Shown: positions 52,458-61,225, counted from the stretch's first letter. The stretch: DNA of 64,000 nucleotides from Hyphomicrobiaceae bacterium (GCA_025351355.1 JANXWC010000251.1:1-64000), one strand, 5' to 3'. A program made the numbers and translations. Notes: generated by a model from the sequence alone, not told the origin.

Positions 52458-53582
52458 TCATGAACCAATGACAGCTATCGGCTTTTCCAGCGCCACCTGC
52501 AGGCCGACGTGACGGAGGCGTGGAATTTGCAGGTCGAGCACGCGCTCGACACCCGCAGTTGCCGCCCAGGCGCGAACCTTGGCCTGATCGCCCGCGCTCA
52601 TAGCCTTGAAGACATCCAGCAATCGTTGGACTTTCCAAGCAGCAAAGATCAGTGCGGCCCGGCTGAACCTGCCGTTGCCCATCGGAAACGTGATGTCGTT
52701 GCCGCCGCGCGGCAGCGGCGTTCCTTGCGGCACCGTTGGGGCAAGGCGCTGCAATTCGAGCACTACCGCCTCTATCATCGGGAGGAATTCGCGCGAGACC
52801 GAATTAAACACCGGTGTGAGCGTCGCCGGAATTTCATCGTCAGCCACGAGGGAGGCCGCAGCTTCGCCGTCAGGCGGAGCTGCCATGCGGTCGATCCATG
52901 CACGCAAGTTCTTGCGCGGGTCCACGAGTTCTCGCTTTGGCCAGGGATCGCGACCGAGATGACCGTACATGGTGCCTACCACGCCGAAATCACCGAGCGT
53001 GGGTCTGTCGCCGAACAGGAAGCGATGTCGGGCGAAGTGCGCGTCGAGATGATCGAGCATGATGCGTGTCCATGACTCCATCATCGCGAACTGCTCGGGC
53101 CTGATACCGACGCGCGGGACGTAGCCGCGCAATTTCGAAGCAACGAAGCCAACGGCCATGTTTTGGAGAAAACGCGGAAAACCTGGCAATAAGGCGCGCC
53201 CGGCATCGCGCTCGAATAGGGCGAAATTTTCCGGATAGCTCCAGCGCGTGTGCATGGCGATGGGGATCCACCATTCGTCACCCCAAACTTCGAGCAAGGT
53301 CGAGGCGAACCGCTGCACGGGTGACTGTGGGATAACGGGCCGCGCCGGGAAACGAGCTTCAAGCTGATCGATAATGACGCTGCTGTCCTGCAGCCATTGA
53401 CCTTCCGGTGTTCGCACTACCGGCATGACGGCTGCGCCGGTATGCCGCTTGATCGGCACTGCGAGCGTGTAAAGACTGACGTCTTGGTCGATAAACGGAA
53501 TATGTTTGTACCGTAGATAGCAGCGTACCTTTCCCGCATAAAACGAAAGATGCCACCCGTAGAGTATGAAAGGTTTGCTCAT
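52458..53582 (-). CDS. Glutathione S-transferase-like protein, long form
   Basis: A 374-residue protein, longer than usual GSTs (about 200-230). The N-terminal thioredoxin-like domain (FILYGWHLSFYAGKVRCYLRY, VMPVVRTPEGQWLQDSSVIID) is followed by an all-helical C-terminal domain with the conserved FLFGDRPTLGDFGVVGTMYGHL (about 189-210). An extra C-terminal region of about 130 residues includes LPRGGNDITFPMGNGRFSRAALIFAAWKVQRLLD. Long GST-like proteins of this type are common in sphingomonads and Rhizobiales near aromatic or steroid genes. Role unproven. It overlaps the hydrolase gene by ATGA. Confidence 0.85.
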   Translation of the reverse strand: MSKPFILYGWHLSFYAGKVRCYLRYKHIPFIDQDVSLYTLAVPIKRHTGAAVMPVVRTPEGQWLQDSSVIIDQLEARFPARPVIPQSPVQRFASTLLEVWGDEWWIPIAMHTRWSYPENFALFERDAGRALLPGFPRFLQNMAVGFVASKLRGYVPRVGIRPEQFAMMESWTRIMLDHLDAHFARHRFLFGDRPTLGDFGVVGTMYGHLGRDPWPKRELVDPRKNLRAWIDRMAAPPDGEAAASLVADDEIPATLTPVFNSVSREFLPMIEAVVLELQRLAPTVPQGTPLPRGGNDITFPMGNGRFSRAALIFAAWKVQRLLDVFKAMSAGDQAKVRAWAATAGVERVLDLQIPRLRHVGLQVALEKPIAVIGS

Positions 53583-54502
53583 AGGGTTGGCACGCGCGGC
53601 GCTACGCGTTGGACAAACTGCTGCACCTGGCTCAAGCTCTGCCGTCCTTCGGGCAGGATGCGGGCGAAGATTGGCCAGACATGAGGGACGCCCTGGACTA
53701 AATGCAGTTCCACCGGCACATTCGCGGCCAGTGCCTTCGACGCAAGGCGCGTCGAGTCATCGCGCAGCACTTCATCCGAACTGGCGAAGATCAACAACGG
53801 CGGCAGACCCTTCAGGTCCGCATACAGCGGAGATGCGCGTGGGTCGAGCGGATCTGCGTCGCCCAGATAGATCCTCGCGCCGTCGCGGATGCCTTGACCT
53901 GTGAACATGGCACAGCGGCGGGTATTAGCATCGATGGAGGCGCCGGTGCCGGCGAGATCCGTCCAAGGAGAAAACAGCACCAATGCCGACGGCATCGATA
54001 AGCCCTGGTCTCGCATGGCGAGCGCGGTAGCCAACGCCAATCCACCACCTGCTGAATCTCCCGCGATGATGAGCCGGCGCCCCGGTTGCCGACTGGCGAG
54101 GACCCGAACTGCGGCGAGTGCATCGTCGAGCGCCGCCGGGAATCGGTGTTCCGGCGCCAATCGGTAGTCGAGTGCGTAGACCGGGGCATCGCAGTGCTTG
54201 GCCATTCCGATCGTGAGTTGCCGATGTGTCTGTGGCGACCCAAAAAAATACCCTCCGCCGTGCAAATAAAGCACCATGAGATCGCTGCGGAGCGGATTGC
54301 CGCTCTCGCGATCGACAGCTTCGAAAGTCAATCCGCTGGCGCTCAGCGGCGCTACCTTCCATCCCGCCGGAACCTGGAGCACCCGCGGCCGAGGTGTCCC
54401 GATGCTGCCGCGCGTCTTGGCAATGTCAATGCCGTGGCGCCCCGCCCGCTTCATCGTCAGGCGCAACATCGTGCAGAGCAGAAACGACTGCCAACTCGCC
54501 AT
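53579..54502 (-). CDS. HSL-family alpha/beta hydrolase (esterase)
   Basis: A 307-residue serine esterase of the hormone-sensitive-lipase family. It has the oxyanion motif HGGGYFFGS (about 80-88), YRLAPEHRFPAALDD, the nucleophile elbow GDSAGGG (about 147-153), DPRASPLYADLKGLPPLLI, the acid residue in ASSDEVLRDD and the final histidine in GVPHVWP. ATG 54502 starts the usual N-terminal helix. The frame continues upstream to 54688 without features. In this operon it could cleave the ester product of the divergent Baeyer-Villiger monooxygenase. Confidence 0.92.
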   Translation of the reverse strand: MASWQSFLLCTMLRLTMKRAGRHGIDIAKTRGSIGTPRPRVLQVPAGWKVAPLSASGLTFEAVDRESGNPLRSDLMVLYLHGGGYFFGSPQTHRQLTIGMAKHCDAPVYALDYRLAPEHRFPAALDDALAAVRVLASRQPGRRLIIAGDSAGGGLALATALAMRDQGLSMPSALVLFSPWTDLAGTGASIDANTRRCAMFTGQGIRDGARIYLGDADPLDPRASPLYADLKGLPPLLIFASSDEVLRDDSTRLASKALAANVPVELHLVQGVPHVWPIFARILPEGRQSLSQVQQFVQRVAPRVPTL

Positions 54503-54506
54503 TTGC

Positions 54507-55055
54507 TTAGCTTCCACGTTTGATCGCGTTGCATTGAATACTTTTCTGCGCGGCGAGAGCCTCGTCCATGTTCGTCTTATCGAGCACCAGCAGGCGTGCC
54601 AACATGACACCCTTGTTGTGGGGTGTGACAACAAACCTTGCTGACGGAAAGCGCGCCGCTGCATCACCGCTGTCACCTGCAGAGCCAAGCATTAGATCCG
54701 CAGTGCTGACTTTCAGATCGTTGGCATTAAACGTGAAAAAATTGTCGGTGTTGGTGTCGAACAGAGACAACGACCAATATGTGGTAGGTGGCATTATCGA
54801 CAAACGCACAGGTCCGGCGCTGACGTCGAACACGCAAACGCCATAGAGGAGGTCAGGACTGGGCTTGACGACGGTACGCGACAAGTCTGTCGGCAACGGC
54901 TGGGTAATGACACGATTGACGCCATATTGTGCCGCGACGCGCGACATGAATACTCGCATGATGACGACCGGCACCAGCCAGACTACGGCAACGTGAATTA
55001 CGGCTGCGAGCCCTATCGTGACGACGAACCATCGCAGCCAAACGCGCGACTTCAT
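54507..55055 (-). CDS. DUF1254-domain membrane-anchored protein
   Basis: A 182-residue protein with an N-terminal membrane helix (WFVVTIGLAAVIHVAVVWLVP, about 9-29) and a DUF1254-like periplasmic domain: SPDLLYGVCVFDVSAGPVRL, TTYWSLSLFDTNTDNFFTFN and VTPHNKGVMLARLLV. DUF1254 and DUF1214 usually form one polypeptide; here they are two adjacent genes. The ATG at 55055 has GGGAG seven bases upstream and overlaps the stop of the DUF1214 gene by ATGA. The biochemical role of these domains is unknown. Confidence 0.86.
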   Translation of the reverse strand: MKSRVWLRWFVVTIGLAAVIHVAVVWLVPVVIMRVFMSRVAAQYGVNRVITQPLPTDLSRTVVKPSPDLLYGVCVFDVSAGPVRLSIMPPTTYWSLSLFDTNTDNFFTFNANDLKVSTADLMLGSAGDSGDAAARFPSARFVVTPHNKGVMLARLLVLDKTNMDEALAAQKSIQCNAIKRGS

Positions 55056-55636
55056 GGACAACTCCCGGCGAGCTTGATCGACGGCAACTCAATGGAAGAG
55101 AGTTGTCGCAGAATCTCGGGGGATGCGTTGTATAGCCGGAGCGTCAAGATAAGCCCCCTGCCGCCGGTTCCCGTGGGCAGCCAATTTCCCGTTTGCTCGG
55201 CGGACGACGCGACAATGCGATAGCGCCCATCTGTGCCGGTCGGCACATTGCCCATGTTGAATGAAAACCGATTTGCCGGATTTGGAATGAGAAAATTATC
55301 GTCAGCGTAGGCAGTGATGCTCCACCACTGCGCGACGAACGGCTTGCCGTCGATGACATAGGTGCAATGGGTCCGCAACGGCCGGCCGGCGTTGTCGACG
55401 TTGGCTGAAAAATAGATCGCCTCGGAAGGATTTAGCGCAAACAAGCCGGTCAGCGCGACGCGAGCGCGCGTATACGGATCCGCACTCGTACTTCCAACGG
55501 CCAAACTCGTGCGCCATGAGCCGTTCGCAATATCGGTCTGCAGCGGGTAGTGGAGCAGCACGGCCCACGCCGATCCGATCGCGATGGCGGCAGCGACGAC
55601 CAATACCCCAATTGCTTTGGCAACCCATGTCATCAT
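55052..55636 (-). CDS. DUF1214-domain membrane-anchored protein
   Basis: A 194-residue protein: an N-terminal membrane helix (IGVLVVAAAIAIGSAWAVLL, about 9-28), then the DUF1214 domain with NGSWRTSLAVGSTSADPYTRARVALTGL in its first half and WWSITAYADDNFLIPNPANRFSF in the second (about 105-127). Its C-terminal half ends in GGRGLILTLRLYN. It is the partner of the DUF1254 gene that follows with an ATGA overlap. The start ATG 55636 (or 55633) lies one base past the stop of the SDR gene, so all three are coupled. Function unknown. Confidence 0.86.
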   Translation of the reverse strand: MMTWVAKAIGVLVVAAAIAIGSAWAVLLHYPLQTDIANGSWRTSLAVGSTSADPYTRARVALTGLFALNPSEAIYFSANVDNAGRPLRTHCTYVIDGKPFVAQWWSITAYADDNFLIPNPANRFSFNMGNVPTGTDGRYRIVASSAEQTGNWLPTGTGGRGLILTLRLYNASPEILRQLSSIELPSIKLAGSCP

Positions 55637-55637
55637 C

Positions 55638-56498
55638 TCATGAGCCCGCCTTGGCGCCGAGCCGGGAGGTGCGGCCGGACGCGCGCCTGTTCAGTCTTTG
55701 CAGCCATTTGAAATGTTGCACCGGCAAATAGCGCGTCAAGCGATCAACGAGGCGGGCATCGCTGCCGATAAGTATGCGCGGCGAATTTCGGAGTATACCA
55801 TCGACGATGCATTGCGCGGCCTGTTCCGGCGTCGAACGCGCAACGGTGTCGAAATTGCCGGCCAAGTCAGCCTTCTGGTTGGAGAGATTAGCTGTCGTCC
55901 GCGCATTGCGAACAATATTCGTCTTGATGCCGCCGGGGTGCACAAGGGAGACGTGCACTGGCCAATTGCGCTCTTCGCACTCATGCCGAAGCGATTCGCT
56001 GTAACCGCGTACCGCAAACTTGCTTGACGCATAAGCGGTCTGCCCGGGCGGGCCAAAAAAACCGAATACGGAAGACAGATTGACGATGTGCGCTTCGCGC
56101 TGTCGACTGAGATGCGGCAGAAAACTTTGGCAGCCGTAAACAACGCCCCAGAAATTGATCGACATGACCCATTCGAAGTCGGCTAGTTTGATATCATCAT
56201 GGTCGCCGAGCAGCGCAACACCGGCGTTATTGACGACAATATTCAGGCCGGGATGGGCGGCTATGGCCGCCGCAGCAAAGCGGGCGACGTCGGCGGCGTT
56301 TGAGACGTCCAACTTGTAAGTGGTGCACTTGACCTTTGATTTAGCGTTAATGATGCCTGCTAAACTCGCCAGTCCCGTTTCGTCCCGATCGGCCAGCGCG
56401 AGATCGCAGCCTAAGTCCGCCAAGCGCAACGCAAGCGCGCGTCCGATGCCACTGGCCGCTCCCGTCACAGCAGCAGCACTTCCCAAGATTTTAGTCAC
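55638..56498 (-). CDS. Short-chain dehydrogenase/reductase, classical
   Basis: A 286-residue NAD(P)-dependent oxidoreductase. It has AAVTGAASGIGRALALRLA (about 9-27), the NNAGVAL strand, SSVFGFFGPPGQTAYASSKFAV with the catalytic Ser and Tyr-x3-Lys (about 142-163) and VHPGGIKTNI. An acidic ADRDE at the end of the second strand favours NAD(H). GTG 56498 with GGAGA upstream is the start; the frame continues to 56573 without family features. Likely interconverts an alcohol and a ketone, fitting the adjacent dehalogenase (alcohol-forming) and monooxygenase (ketone-using). Confidence 0.92.
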   Translation of the reverse strand: MTKILGSAAAVTGAASGIGRALALRLADLGCDLALADRDETGLASLAGIINAKSKVKCTTYKLDVSNAADVARFAAAAIAAHPGLNIVVNNAGVALLGDHDDIKLADFEWVMSINFWGVVYGCQSFLPHLSRQREAHIVNLSSVFGFFGPPGQTAYASSKFAVRGYSESLRHECEERNWPVHVSLVHPGGIKTNIVRNARTTANLSNQKADLAGNFDTVARSTPEQAAQCIVDGILRNSPRILIGSDARLVDRLTRYLPVQHFKWLQRLNRRASGRTSRLGAKAGS

Positions 56499-56529
56499 GC
56501 GGCATTCTCCGTCGCAAAAATACTTCGCG

Positions 56530-57453
56530 TCATAGTTCGGTGCCCGCAGCGGCTTGCCGCACCATGTTGTCAATCAGGGCAACTAATGCAGCTGGTTGGT
56601 CCTCTTGCAGAAAATGCCCGGCCTTGCGGATGGTGGCATGCGGCTGACCGCGCGTGCCGGGAATACGTGCCTGAAAGATTTTGTCGCCGCCGCGCGTGAT
56701 CGGATCGCGATCGCTGAAGGCCGTCAGGAACGGCTTGTTGAAGCCGGCCAGAATTTCCCACGCGGCCTTGCACTCGGGGACGGATGCATGCGCATCGGTG
56801 ATCGGCACCAGGGCCGGAAAGATACGCGCGCCCGCCTTGTAGCGTTCATCGGGAAATGGAGCGTCGTAAGCCCGCTTTTCACCTGCCGTCAGGCCGCGCA
56901 CAGTCCCTTTGCTGACCAGCCAACCGATTGGCAGACGGGGCACGTATTGGCTGAACGCCAACCACAGTTTGAATGGCAAGGGAATGGCCCCGCCGCCGAT
57001 CGGCAACCCAGTATTGGCAGCAATTACGCCCGCAAACCGTTCCGGAAACCGGGCGACAAGCCGCAAACCGATCAAGCCACCCCAGTCCTGGCAAAACAGC
57101 GTTATATCTTTGAGATCGAGCTTAGTGAGCCATTCGCTCATCCAGTCGACGTGCCGCTCAAAGGTGTAGTCGGAGCGCGATGCCGGCTTGTCGGAGCGGC
57201 CAAAACCAATGAGATCCGGAGCCACGACACGATGGCCTCGTTCGGCTAGCGGTTGGATCATCCGGCGATAGAGATAGCTCCAACTGGGCTCGCCGTGCAG
57301 CAACAAAACCGGTGCGGCGGTGGCGGGCCCTTCATCGAGATAATGGAGCCGCAGTTGAATTGCCTGACGCCCCGTCACCTGAACATAATGCGGCGCGAAG
57401 GGAAAATCGCTAAGATCGGCAAAGCGCGCGTCTGGCGTCCGCAGCACCTCCAT
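56530..57453 (-). CDS. Haloalkane dehalogenase (HLD-I subfamily)
   Basis: Hydrolyses carbon-halogen bonds to alcohol and halide. The 307-residue alpha/beta hydrolase starts with the subfamily-typical [19 protein letters not shown]. It has the oxyanion/halide motif [11 protein letters not shown] (about 53-63), the nucleophile aspartate followed by the halide-binding Trp in CQDWGG (about 122-127), and the histidine in KAGHFLQED near the C-terminus. ATG 57453 is chosen because GGGGGG lies six bases upstream; 57459 would leave no room. Epoxide hydrolase activity is the main alternative, but the Glu of HGEP and the Trp after the nucleophile favour a dehalogenase. First gene of the - strand operon. 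Confidence 0.88.
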   Translation of the reverse strand: MEVLRTPDARFADLSDFPFAPHYVQVTGRQAIQLRLHYLDEGPATAAPVLLLHGEPSWSYLYRRMIQPLAERGHRVVAPDLIGFGRSDKPASRSDYTFERHVDWMSEWLTKLDLKDITLFCQDWGGLIGLRLVARFPERFAGVIAANTGLPIGGGAIPLPFKLWLAFSQYVPRLPIGWLVSKGTVRGLTAGEKRAYDAPFPDERYKAGARIFPALVPITDAHASVPECKAAWEILAGFNKPFLTAFSDRDPITRGGDKIFQARIPGTRGQPHATIRKAGHFLQEDQPAALVALIDNMVRQAAAGTEL

Positions 57454-57488
57454 ACTCATCCCCCCAAGCGATACGGAACGTGCTGACA

Positions 57489-57506
57489 GACTTATTGACA
57501 TAAGTC
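57489..57506. promoter_or_regulatory. 18-bp palindrome in the divergent promoter region (candidate TetR operator)
   Basis: GACTTAT-TGAC-ATAAGTC is a perfect 7-bp inverted repeat with a 4-base spacer, in the 108-base gap between the dehalogenase and monooxygenase genes. It overlaps a possible -35 word TTGACA (57495-57500) and is followed by a second short repeat TGACA-N7-TGTCA (57496-57512). The nearby TetR-type regulator (59116-59739) is the obvious candidate ligand. Confidence 0.6.
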
Positions 57507-57561
57507 GTGTCATATCTTCTGATGCCCGTCAACTCGCGGAAAACCGTCGAAGGAAAAGCCC

Positions 57562-59079
57562 ATGGTCTTTACTACCGCATCTCAACAACATGTCGATGTG
57601 CTCATCGTTGGCGCGGGATTGTCGGGTATTGGCGCCGGCTATTATCTAAAGACGCGCTGCCCGAACAAGACGTACGTCATCCTCGAAGGACGCGAGCGGA
57701 TCGGTGGCACGTGGGATCTGTTTCGCTATCCCGGCGTGCGTTCCGATTCCGATATGTTCACCCTCGGATATTCATTCCGACCATGGACGGATCCGAAGGC
57801 CATTGCCGACGGACCCTCTATTCTTAAGTACATCAACGACACCGCAACCGCTGAAGGTATCGACAAAAAGATTCAGTTCCAGACGCGGGTAAAACGTGCG
57901 GCGTGGTCCAGCACAGAAGGAAAGTGGAGCGTCGAGGTGGAGCGCGGCGCCGACCGCGAGGCCGCCACCTACACTTGCAATTTCCTCTTCATGTGCACCG
58001 GTTACTACAATTATCAAGCCGGCTACACTCCCGCTTTTCCTGGACGCGAAGGTTTCAAGGGCCGCGTTGCGCACCCTCAGAAATGGACCGAGGATATCGA
58101 CTATACCGGCAAGCGCGTCGTGGTCATCGGCAGCGGCGCCACCGCTGTCACGCTGGTGCCGGCATTGGCCGAGAAGTCGGCGCACGTCACCATGCTGCAA
58201 CGCTCACCGACCTACGTTGTATCACGACCGTCGTCAGACGTGCGCGCCGACCAGTTGCGCCGTCGCTTGCCGGCCAAGTTGGCGCACAGCATCGTGCGTT
58301 GGAAGAATGTGTTGTGGGGCATGTACGTCTACCGCATCAGCAAGAAGCGACCGGAAGGCATGAAACAGTTTATCCTCAAGGGCGTCCAAGACGCCTTGGG
58401 CCCGGATTACGACGTCAAGAAGCACTTCACACCAAACTACAATCCATGGGATCAGCGTCTGTGTTTGGTGCCGGACGGCGATCTCTTCAAAGCCATCAAA
58501 AGCGGACGTGCGTCAGTCGTTACCGATGAAATCGAAACATTCACGGAAACAGGCATCAAGCTGAAATCCGGGCAGGAGATACCGGCCGATCTCGTGGTCA
58601 CGGCGACCGGGCTAGACCTGTTGGTGCTTGGTGATGTCGCGCTCAGTGTCGATGGCAAAGCCGTCGATCCCGCAAAAGCGATGACCTATAAAGGCATGAT
58701 GTACAGCGACGTGCCCAACATGGCCGTAGCGACAGGCTATACGAATGCATCGTGGACACTGAAGTGCGATCTGACATGCGAGTATGTGTGCCGTCTTCTG
58801 CAATACATGGAGCAGAACGGCTACCAGCAGTGCACGCCGCGTCAGACAGATCCGACAGTGAAGGAGGAGCCGTGGGTTGATTTCTCGTCAGGCTATATTC
58901 TGCGCTCACGCGACAAGTTCCCCAAACAAGGCACCAAGTTGCCATGGAAATTGCACCAGAACTACGCGCGGGACGTCATGTCGCTCCGCTTCGGCTCGCT
59001 CAATGATGGCGTCATCGAGTACAAAAAGCCGATGCGTTCTGCAGAAGCTGTCAGAGCCGGCGAAAAAGAATCTGCCTAG
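57562..59079 (+). CDS. Baeyer-Villiger-type flavin monooxygenase
   Basis: A 505-residue class B flavoprotein monooxygenase. It has the FAD motif VLIVGAGLSGIGAGYYL (about 13-29), RIGGTWDLFRYPGVRSDSD, the Baeyer-Villiger fingerprint FKGRVAHPQKW (FxGxxxHxxxW, about 168-178), the NADPH motif VVVIGSGATAVTLVPAL (about 189-205) and the ATGLDLL segment. It resembles EthA-like enzymes that insert oxygen next to a ketone, or sulfoxidise. AAGGA precedes ATG 57562. It is divergent from the dehalogenase operon and co-directional with the TetR gene 36 bases downstream. Confidence 0.92.
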   Translation: MVFTTASQQHVDVLIVGAGLSGIGAGYYLKTRCPNKTYVILEGRERIGGTWDLFRYPGVRSDSDMFTLGYSFRPWTDPKAIADGPSILKYINDTATAEGIDKKIQFQTRVKRAAWSSTEGKWSVEVERGADREAATYTCNFLFMCTGYYNYQAGYTPAFPGREGFKGRVAHPQKWTEDIDYTGKRVVVIGSGATAVTLVPALAEKSAHVTMLQRSPTYVVSRPSSDVRADQLRRRLPAKLAHSIVRWKNVLWGMYVYRISKKRPEGMKQFILKGVQDALGPDYDVKKHFTPNYNPWDQRLCLVPDGDLFKAIKSGRASVVTDEIETFTETGIKLKSGQEIPADLVVTATGLDLLVLGDVALSVDGKAVDPAKAMTYKGMMYSDVPNMAVATGYTNASWTLKCDLTCEYVCRLLQYMEQNGYQQCTPRQTDPTVKEEPWVDFSSGYILRSRDKFPKQGTKLPWKLHQNYARDVMSLRFGSLNDGVIEYKKPMRSAEAVRAGEKESA

Positions 59080-59115
59080 AACCGTTCAACGCGTAGCATA
59101 GGCATTCGATACTCG

Positions 59116-59739
59116 ATGACACGAACACGCTCCGCTTCTGCCGCGAACACGAGTGTGGTTGCGCGACCGCCGGCCGACGGTCGGCGACGCCGATCGCACG
59201 AGAGCCAGCAGCGCATTGTCGATGCCATGCTGGCGCTGATCGGCGAAGGGAACCATTCGCCGAGCGCCGATCAGGTATCTGAACGCGCCGGCGTCGGCCT
59301 CAGATCGGTATTTCGACATTTCAACGACATGGAGAGCCTGCACCAGTCGATCTCGAATATACTGTCGGCTCGACTGGAAACGGCGGCGCGCCTGCCGTTC
59401 TTAGCGTCGGACTGGCAGGGACAGGTGCTTGAACTGATCGAGCGCCGTGCAAAGGTTTACGAGGCCGCCGGAGCCTTTCTGCTGGCCGGCCAAGTTCATC
59501 GCTACGACTCAAAAGTATTGCGAGCCAACCACAGAAAATTTGTCGGCATTCTCAGGCAGCTGCTGCTCGATCGACTGGCGACAGCGCCCGGGCTTGAACA
59601 GTCGGCGATCGAGGCGATCGATCTGCTTTTGAGTTTCGAAGCCTGGCAGCGGCTCCGCAGTGACCAACGTTTGAGCGTGGCGCAGGCAAAAGACGTGTTG
59701 CGACAAACGATGACCGCGCTACTGAAATTGCGTTCATAA
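59116..59739 (+). CDS. TetR-family transcriptional regulator
   Basis: A 207-residue regulator with an N-terminal basic extension (GRRRRSHESQQRIVDAMLALIGE). The HTH follows at about 46-75: PSADQVSERAGVGLRSVFRHF. The remaining helical domain (about 80-205) is the ligand-binding part. It follows the monooxygenase by 36 bases, so it likely autoregulates and controls the divergent promoters through the palindrome at 57489-57506. It ends 25 bases from the convergent dioxygenase gene, across a spacer with A and T tracts that may terminate both. Confidence 0.9.
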   Translation: MTRTRSASAANTSVVARPPADGRRRRSHESQQRIVDAMLALIGEGNHSPSADQVSERAGVGLRSVFRHFNDMESLHQSISNILSARLETAARLPFLASDWQGQVLELIERRAKVYEAAGAFLLAGQVHRYDSKVLRANHRKFVGILRQLLLDRLATAPGLEQSAIEAIDLLLSFEAWQRLRSDQRLSVAQAKDVLRQTMTALLKLRS

Positions 59740-59764
59740 AAAACTGACCAAGGTGCGAGGTTTT

Positions 59765-60652
59765 TTATTCCGCCGCTTCTTGGGCAACTGTGGGCGCGTC
59801 GCCCGCGACGGTTGTGCGTCGCACATCGCGCGGCTGCGTCTCGTCGTAGCGGCGGCCGCGATGCATGGTTTGCCGGTTGTCCCACATGACGAGGTCGTGC
59901 AACTGCCATTTGTGTACATGAACAAAGCGTGACGCCGTGGCATGCTCGTTGAGATCGCGCAGCAAAATGCGCGCTTCCGGTGTGGGGCGGCCGACGATCG
60001 TGCCGGCGTGCGACGAGAGGTAAAGTGATTTCCGGCTGGTGACGGGATGAACGCGGACCAGTTGCTGGCGGACCGGTTTGAACAGCTGCTTTTCCTCATC
60101 GGTGTACTCGGTGAAGCCCAGCGAACCCCGCGAATACATCAGCGAGTGCTCGCAAATCAGATCCGCCACCTCGGCCTTGCTCTCGTCGTCGAGCGCATCG
60201 TAGGCCGCCCGCATGTCGGCAAATTCGGTGTTGCCGCCCTTTCGATTGACTGTTCGCGCGGAGAGCAGCGAGTACTTGGCGGGAATGGCGCGGAATGAAC
60301 TATCGGAATGCCACAAAAGATTACCCAGGTTGAACAGCCGTTGGCGGCTGTCACGGGCCAAAGGCTTGCCATCCTTGCCGAGGTTGGAAACGTCATTCAT
60401 GCCCGCCGGCAGACGCATATCTGATGGCTTGGTGACGTTGCCGCCACGCGCATTTTCCATGGCACCGAAGTTGCGGCTGAAGACGATCTGCTGTTCGTCG
60501 GTCAGGGGTTGGTTGCGAAAAACCAGCACGGCAAAGGTGTCCATGCCGGCCTCCAGCGCCGCAACATCGGTCGGCGAAATCTCCTTGGTGAGATCCAGGC
60601 CGGCGACTTCCGCCACGAAATCAGGACCAATACGGCGAATGGTGAGGCCCAT
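59765..60652 (-). CDS. TauD/TfdA-family Fe(II)/2-oxoglutarate dioxygenase, TfdA-like
   Basis: A 295-residue non-haem iron dioxygenase. Ligands are the His and Asp of LLWHSDSSF (about 113-119) and the distal His of TMHRGRRYD (about 263-270). The arginine pair in the following DVRRTTVAGD should bind 2-oxoglutarate. The run LVFRNQPL, GGNTEFADMRAAYDAL and HDLVMWDNR matches TfdA (2,4-dichlorophenoxyacetate dioxygenase) better than TauD as I recall those sequences. TfdA-alpha versions are known from Bradyrhizobium. Substrate not proven. It is convergent with the TetR gene and followed on its upstream side by the HdeD-like gene, 15 bases away in the same direction. Confidence 0.9.
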   Translation of the reverse strand: MGLTIRRIGPDFVAEVAGLDLTKEISPTDVAALEAGMDTFAVLVFRNQPLTDEQQIVFSRNFGAMENARGGNVTKPSDMRLPAGMNDVSNLGKDGKPLARDSRQRLFNLGNLLWHSDSSFRAIPAKYSLLSARTVNRKGGNTEFADMRAAYDALDDESKAEVADLICEHSLMYSRGSLGFTEYTDEEKQLFKPVRQQLVRVHPVTSRKSLYLSSHAGTIVGRPTPEARILLRDLNEHATASRFVHVHKWQLHDLVMWDNRQTMHRGRRYDETQPRDVRRTTVAGDAPTVAQEAAE

Positions 60653-60667
60653 GGCGCGAGCCCCCCT

Positions 60668-61225
60668 TCAACTATTCGTAGGGCGCGCGGCATTCGCCAG
60701 CATGACGAAGCTGATGCCCGACAAGATCAAGTTGAAACCGAGCAGCAGGCCGATTACCCAAAACGCAGACGAAGGCAATTGTCGCCAGATCATGAAGGCT
60801 GCAGCGATACCGATCAAGCCGCCGCCCAGCAGCATGACCCAGCCGGAGTGCGGGCGAATGCGAAATGCCAACATGCAGCGCAGAATCCCGTCCGCGAGCA
60901 TGACGACCGCAAGAAATACGGTCAGCGTCACGATACCCTTCAGCGGGTTCAGCCAGAGAACGGCCCCGGCCCCCAGATAAACCAATCCGACGAGAAGACC
61001 GAGCAGGAAGCCCTGCCACTGGCGGGTGCCGAAGGCGTGAACCACTTGCGCGACACCGGAAACAACGAGCGCAATGGCCACCCAGATTTCGACAGCAAGG
61101 CCGCCTGCGAGCGGAAAGGCGATAGCGAGTATGCCTGCCACCACTAGTGCGATCCCCAAAAAAATGAACCATTTCCGATGCGCGGCAATGATGCCGCCTA
61201 CGTCAATTTCGGTTACATCAGCCAT
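60668..61225 (-). CDS. HdeD-like (DUF308) membrane protein
   Basis: A 185-residue inner-membrane protein with six short hydrophobic helices in pairs: WFIFLGIALVVAGILAIAF, VEIWVAIALVVSGVAQVVHAF, FLLGLLVGLVYLGAGAVLWL and others. The repeated small-residue pattern is that of the HdeD/DUF308 family, linked to acid stress in enterobacteria but of unknown function here. ATG 61225 with GAGG upstream starts the usual short cytoplasmic N-terminus. It probably shares a transcript with the downstream TfdA-like gene. Confidence 0.9.
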   Translation of the reverse strand: MADVTEIDVGGIIAAHRKWFIFLGIALVVAGILAIAFPLAGGLAVEIWVAIALVVSGVAQVVHAFGTRQWQGFLLGLLVGLVYLGAGAVLWLNPLKGIVTLTVFLAVVMLADGILRCMLAFRIRPHSGWVMLLGGGLIGIAAAFMIWRQLPSSAFWVIGLLLGFNLILSGISFVMLANAARPTNS

